Virus record (IMG/VR): IMGVR_UViG_3300009537_000975
Coordinates: 1 to 42,558 of that record
Direction: 5' to 3' (one strand)
Length of the DNA stretch: 42,558 bases
From: a virus
Positions 39,466-42,558 of the stretch are shown one piece after another. The translations under genes were made by a program, and so were the position numbers. Positions within the stretch are counted from its first letter, which is position 1; every line of letters starts with the position of its first letter. The notes beneath the pieces were generated by a model. That model was not told where the DNA came from. It ran no database searches and saw only the letters and a program-made list of their open reading frames with translations.

Positions 39466-39988
39466 CTCTATGATTCCATTTCACCATACCACAAGTCGGA
39501 CATTTCTCTCCCTTGCGATAGTCTTCCTTGTATTCTGGCGCAATTGCAAATGGAAGTTGTGTAGTGCGAAAAGCAGATTGCCAATCTTCGCTGTCGGCCC
39601 ATGCCAAGTCGGCTCGACGCTGCAACTCAACCAAGGGGGATGTACCCTCAATCGGCTCTCCACTTTGATTCAGGAATCCTAGTCCCAATTCAAATGCTAC
39701 CATTGCTTCAAATGCCGCACCACGGGAGCGTTGCCAACCATGCAACTGACAAATCGCATCACTCTTAAGAAGTAGTTCCACATCACGCCTCATGAATTCA
39801 CTTCTGAGGGTTTCGTCGGAATCCATTCCAGTTTCTTCATTGACTCGCACGGGGTTGTATACTTTCCACCCTAAGTCTTGGAGAATCTTTTCAACTCTGT
39901 AGAATTCGGGGGCATTCAGCTTTGGGACTCCGGACATTGGCCCGGAAAGATAAACGGTTCCAGTTAAAAGGCTAGTGATGCGGTTCAT
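39458..39988 (-). CDS. DUF4406-like protein with C-terminal zinc knuckle
   Basis: 176 residues. VYLSGPMSGVPKLNAPEFYRV, LGWKVYNPVRVN, MRRDVELLLKSDAICQLHGW, SRGAAFEAMVAFELGL fit DUF4406, related to nucleoside 2-deoxyribosyltransferases (compare 36280-36654). The tail CPTCGMVKWNHRD is a CxxC knuckle, an addition to the usual domain. The substrate is unknown. Confidence 0.72.
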   Translation of the reverse strand: MNRITSLLTGTVYLSGPMSGVPKLNAPEFYRVEKILQDLGWKVYNPVRVNEETGMDSDETLRSEFMRRDVELLLKSDAICQLHGWQRSRGAAFEAMVAFELGLGFLNQSGEPIEGTSPLVELQRRADLAWADSEDWQSAFRTTQLPFAIAPEYKEDYRKGEKCPTCGMVKWNHRDE

Positions 39989-40001
39989 AATAATTTTTCT
40001 C

Positions 40002-40220
40002 CTAACGATAGTTGCGGCGTTCTAATTCACGACGGCGTTTCTTGCACTTCGAACAAACCGCTATATAGGGGCCGTGCAGAAATCTAGCTGCCGGATCTCC
40101 AAGAACATTCTGTTTCCACCAACCAACAAACCGTTCCCATCGTCCGGTTTCGTGAAGAGTCACCCAAGTGCTACCGCAGTAACATTTGAGTGATACTCTT
40201 TCTCGTCTTCGTTCACTCAT
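40002..40220 (-). CDS. Small zinc-ribbon protein
   Basis: 72 residues from ATG 40220, which overlaps the upstream stop as TAATG. LKCYCGSTWVTLHETG and VCSKCKKRRRELERRN give two C-x-C/C-x2-C half-sites and a strongly basic end suited to nucleic-acid binding. Unknown role. Confidence 0.62.
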   Translation of the reverse strand: MSERRRERVSLKCYCGSTWVTLHETGRWERFVGWWKQNVLGDPAARFLHGPYIAVCSKCKKRRRELERRNYR

Positions 40221-40483
40221 TAGCCTGCCTCCTGATCTTTCAGCCATGCAAGGGCTTTTCGCAATTTCTTCTCAACTTCAGAGTCAAGCAGAGAGGGGCG
40301 TTGAGATTGCCAACGTTCGCCTGTAAGAAAATTGCGGCCGCGGACAATGACTCCGCCTATTGACGACTGTGCAGTTTTTATCTCGCCAATCAATCCGTGG
40401 TGACAAACCGCCAATCTTCCAATCAATTCGTTTAAGTCCATTGGCTTACATTCCTTTTCAAAAGTAGTGCCCGTATACTTCAT
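40220..40483 (-). CDS. Small hypothetical protein
   Basis: 87 residues. ATG 40483 overlaps the upstream stop as ATGA; an alternative ATG at 40441 with AAAGGAA upstream may be used instead. DLNELIGRLAVCHHGLIGEI with GGVIVRGRNFLTGERW looks like a small beta-rich protein I cannot name. Confidence 0.58.
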   Translation of the reverse strand: MKYTGTTFEKECKPMDLNELIGRLAVCHHGLIGEIKTAQSSIGGVIVRGRNFLTGERWQSQRPSLLDSEVEKKLRKALAWLKDQEAG

Positions 40484-41670
40484 CGGCCAATATCTCCCAA
40501 ATAGCATTTCTTAGCTTCATCCCAACTCATGCCAATCATCTGATTGTAGTACAGCAATTCCGGCTTCAGTGTACCGTTCGCATGTAGCTTCTCATATCTC
40601 TTGACTGCTTTCTTTTTCCACCATTCCACCACACCGTCTATGTCTTTCGTTATTCGTTCGCCCATTATCAAATCTTCGAACTCAATTTCAGTACGAAGGA
40701 ATTCTCTTGTGTTGGTGTAGAGTGGTGAATAGAACACCCCACGATTGAACCCGTGAGCATATCGCGATGCTTTGATACTTGAATACTTAAAAATCAAATC
40801 AATGATTTTCTGCTTGATACCAGTAACCGGCCCAACTATACCCTCTTTAACAGTAGCTCTAATATATTCTTCGGGATGATTGTCCTTGATCCAGTGATGC
40901 CATTCTTTGTACACATCATCGTCAGGCTTGAGGTAGATTTTACCCTTAGTTTCTCCCAACGTTTTCCAATACGGGATACCGTTGTACATTGACGAGGCGC
41001 CGTACAAACTAGTCGTAGTTAGTCCTACTAATGGTTCGCCAGTAACGCTCAACCACGCATCTCTCACTACCTTCGTAGTTAAGAGTGACGCAATTAACTT
41101 GCCACCCAATAGATTGAATCCTGCCGGCTGAGTTGGAACGATACAAGTACCGATTGCGGAGTTCTTGAGCCTTCCCTTATCCAGCTTATGCTCGTTGTTC
41201 CATCCCATCCACTTGTCACGGGCGGACATTGCGATCACATCACTAGAAATAGAAGATAGCCCAAGATAAGCGCCACTGGTATCGTCGTAAATCAAAAACT
41301 TGAGGACGCGTCCGGGATTTTGGTCAAACTTCATCGAACTAACGAACACCCGAAGCATCAACCATTCTTCCATTAATTGCTGATCTTCTTCAGGATCGAT
41401 GTAATGGATTCTAGGTTCTATAGCCAGTATCTCTGCTCTAGTCAAATCTACATCATCTATATTAGTCGGAGTCCAAATCTTTGCCTTGACAACCTCTGAC
41501 CGATTGATAAACCGGCGATATTCTTGAACCTCTTTCCACTTCTTGTACAGAGTGTGCTCGTATACATCCTGCGTTTTGAGCATCTCCATATGCAGGCGAA
41601 ACTTTTCCCGTAGTGTGTCTACAGTAGTTGGTTCTATGTCAAAGAATTCACTTGGTAGAAAATCATTCAT
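40480..41670 (-). CDS. DUF4338/DruA-related large protein
   Basis: 396 residues. After an acidic N-terminal region come FLIYDDTSGAYLGLSSIS, SDVIAMSARDKWMGW, NSAIGTCIVPTQPAGFNLLGGKLIA, VGLTTTSLYGASSMYNGIPYW and KTLGETKGKI. This is the order of DUF4338-like proteins, distantly related to DruA. It is bigger than the small relative at 34246. Possible defence or DNA-modification role (inference). Overlaps the small gene upstream by 8 nt. Confidence 0.72.
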   Translation of the reverse strand: MNDFLPSEFFDIEPTTVDTLREKFRLHMEMLKTQDVYEHTLYKKWKEVQEYRRFINRSEVVKAKIWTPTNIDDVDLTRAEILAIEPRIHYIDPEEDQQLMEEWLMLRVFVSSMKFDQNPGRVLKFLIYDDTSGAYLGLSSISSDVIAMSARDKWMGWNNEHKLDKGRLKNSAIGTCIVPTQPAGFNLLGGKLIASLLTTKVVRDAWLSVTGEPLVGLTTTSLYGASSMYNGIPYWKTLGETKGKIYLKPDDDVYKEWHHWIKDNHPEEYIRATVKEGIVGPVTGIKQKIIDLIFKYSSIKASRYAHGFNRGVFYSPLYTNTREFLRTEIEFEDLIMGERITKDIDGVVEWWKKKAVKRYEKLHANGTLKPELLYYNQMIGMSWDEAKKCYLGDIGR

Positions 41671-41917
41671 CTGGTAGTAGTTTTCTCAACTCTTCGACCG
41701 CTTCCTGATCCCCTCTGACATACAAGATGGCCTTGTCGTAGTCTACGTCAATATGTTCATTGGTAACGTGATTTTGCCACTCCGCATAACCATGAATACC
41801 ATCAATCCACATCATCCAATCACTAGTTTTGATTTTCCAGGGGCCTAGCTTTGGTTCGCGCGCTTTGATTTCTTCTGAAGTCATTTCCAGTTCTATTTCT
41901 GGAATGTTGTCTTTCAT
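41663..41917 (-). CDS. Small hypothetical protein
   Basis: 84 residues from ATG 41917, overlapping the clamp stop as ATGA. IELEMTSEEIKAREPKLGPW, DWMMWIDGIHGYAEW and AILYVRGDQEAVEELRKLL are acidic and helical. Unrecognised; could be a clamp-associated protein by position only. Confidence 0.58.
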   Translation of the reverse strand: MKDNIPEIELEMTSEEIKAREPKLGPWKIKTSDWMMWIDGIHGYAEWQNHVTNEHIDVDYDKAILYVRGDQEAVEELRKLLPDE

Positions 41918-42558
41918 CACGACAACTTGATCTCAACCAAATAATACTCTACGGTGAATCCGTCAATGTCAAACGAGATGAACGAAAGTCCCTTCTCAGA
42001 AACCTTCATCGTTCCACCACGGGCTTCCTTGTTCGCCAGTAAAATGTCTTTCATGTACCGTGCTGAGAAGCTGACCTCTCTACTCAATCCTTCGCCTTCG
42101 CTCAAGTCAACAGTGAACGCCACTCTGTTTGTGTTTTGATTCTTGGAGTAACCAAGAATGACTTGCGTCTTGTCATCTTCTGTCAATACTGTGAAAGTTT
42201 CCACATCAGGAAGTGCGTTCTTGCCCTTGACGAACGTGTTCATGAACTTGCTGTCAAGAGCTACCCCAATCGAAAACTCAGGAAGTGCCTTCACATCCGG
42301 CACGTCTGGAATGACGCTAGGTTCGGCAAGAACAAAAGTCACCTTAGTTGCAGCATCCCGCAACCCAAGCGACTTTGGACTATCTTTTACCTTATTTACC
42401 GTAACCTGAATGTCTTCGTCCAACACACCCATCATACCACGCAGAGTAGCGGTGTCAAAAATGGCGTACTCGCCCTTTTCAAATCCGGCCTCTGTCGTAA
42501 CGACAATGCCTAGAACGTTCTTGTCGTCGGAAATAAAGCTTGTGCTTAGCTTCTTCTT
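41917..42558 (-). CDS. Sliding clamp (T4 gp45-like), N-terminus cut by window edge
   Basis: 213 residues are present and about 15 are missing at the right edge; T4 gp45 has 228. Reading to the edge gives KKKLSTSFISDDKNVLGIV, then YAIFDTATLRGMMGVLDEDI, a typical clamp repeat. SFSARYMKDILLANKEARGG and FISFDIDGFTVEYYLVEIKLS form the C-terminal repeat and strand. It is the processivity factor and, in T4, also the activator of late transcription. The order clamp, ATPase, small subunit follows T4. Confidence 0.85.
   Translation of the reverse strand, partial: KKKLSTSFISDDKNVLGIVVTTEAGFEKGEYAIFDTATLRGMMGVLDEDIQVTVNKVKDSPKSLGLRDAATKVTFVLAEPSVIPDVPDVKALPEFSIGVALDSKFMNTFVKGKNALPDVETFTVLTEDDKTQVILGYSKNQNTNRVAFTVDLSEGEGLSREVSFSARYMKDILLANKEARGGTMKVSEKGLSFISFDIDGFTVEYYLVEIKLS

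Noticed and set aside
1-42558. tRNA genes, CRISPR arrays or insertion sequences
   Set aside because: No cloverleaf arms, no spaced direct repeats of array type and no transposase motifs were seen by eye; a tRNA scan would be needed to exclude weak cases.

Overview
The window looks like a dense, late-to-middle stretch of a large T4-like myovirus genome that infects a Gram-negative host. The basis is a T4-type sliding clamp (gp45-like, cut by the right edge), clamp-loader ATPase (gp44-like) and clamp-loader small subunit (gp62-like) in the T4 order, a T4 gp1-like dNMP kinase, an endolysin amidase start at the left edge, near-absence of intergenic DNA, pervasive ATGA/TGATG stop-start overlaps, and many very short genes. 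About 65 genes are supported. All lie on the minus strand except one at 5136-6131. I see no tRNA, rRNA, CRISPR array or IS element. No stretch over 300 bases lacks a gene. The only real gaps are 4606-4712 and 5001-5135, and both hold candidate regulatory DNA.

Layout along the coordinates (transcription mostly runs right to left). (1) 1-5000: endolysin amidase start, three lysine-rich probable virion or internal-head proteins that each begin with a short peptide ending in L-x-E (a T4 prohead-protease-like site), and a small membrane protein (holin candidate). (2) 5136-6131: the single plus-strand gene, a Mom-like acyltransferase-fold protein. (3) 6141-7503: dNMP kinase, a proteasome-beta/HslV-like threonine hydrolase and a small unknown. 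(4) 7530-31770: a 24-kb glycan island. It holds about eleven glycosyltransferases or candidates, five SDR sugar-nucleotide enzymes (GMD-like dehydratase, RmlB, rhamnose 4-epimerase-type and two others), RmlA, an E1/RfbH-type 3-dehydrase, GmhA- and HddA-like heptose enzymes, three SAM-methyltransferase-like proteins, a sulfotransferase and a DUF6165 protein. A GIY-YIG homing endonuclease gene, interrupted by one in-frame amber codon, sits inside it. (5) 31767-36654: ribbon-helix-helix regulator with a tandem 10-bp repeat in its leader, macrodomain, Cas4/RecB-like nuclease, two Mom/DruA-like proteins, a cupin, a nucleoside deoxyribosyltransferase-like protein and small Cys-rich proteins. (6) 36651-42558: the clamp/clamp-loader replication module interleaved with small zinc-ribbon, RyR, DUF4406 and DUF4338 proteins.

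How it may work together (inference): RmlA/RmlB with the 3-dehydrase and a reductase-like SDR point to an activated 3,6-dideoxy- or 6-deoxyhexose. GmhA/HddA with the GMD-like enzyme point to an activated heptose or 6-deoxyheptose. The glycosyltransferases, methyltransferase-like proteins and sulfotransferase would build and decorate a complex glycan. Whether it ends up on the virion, on host lipopolysaccharide or on DNA cannot be read from sequence. Mom/DruA-like proteins, the macrodomain and the DarG-like context suggest DNA modification and counter-defence. All family calls come from reading motifs by eye; no database search was run.
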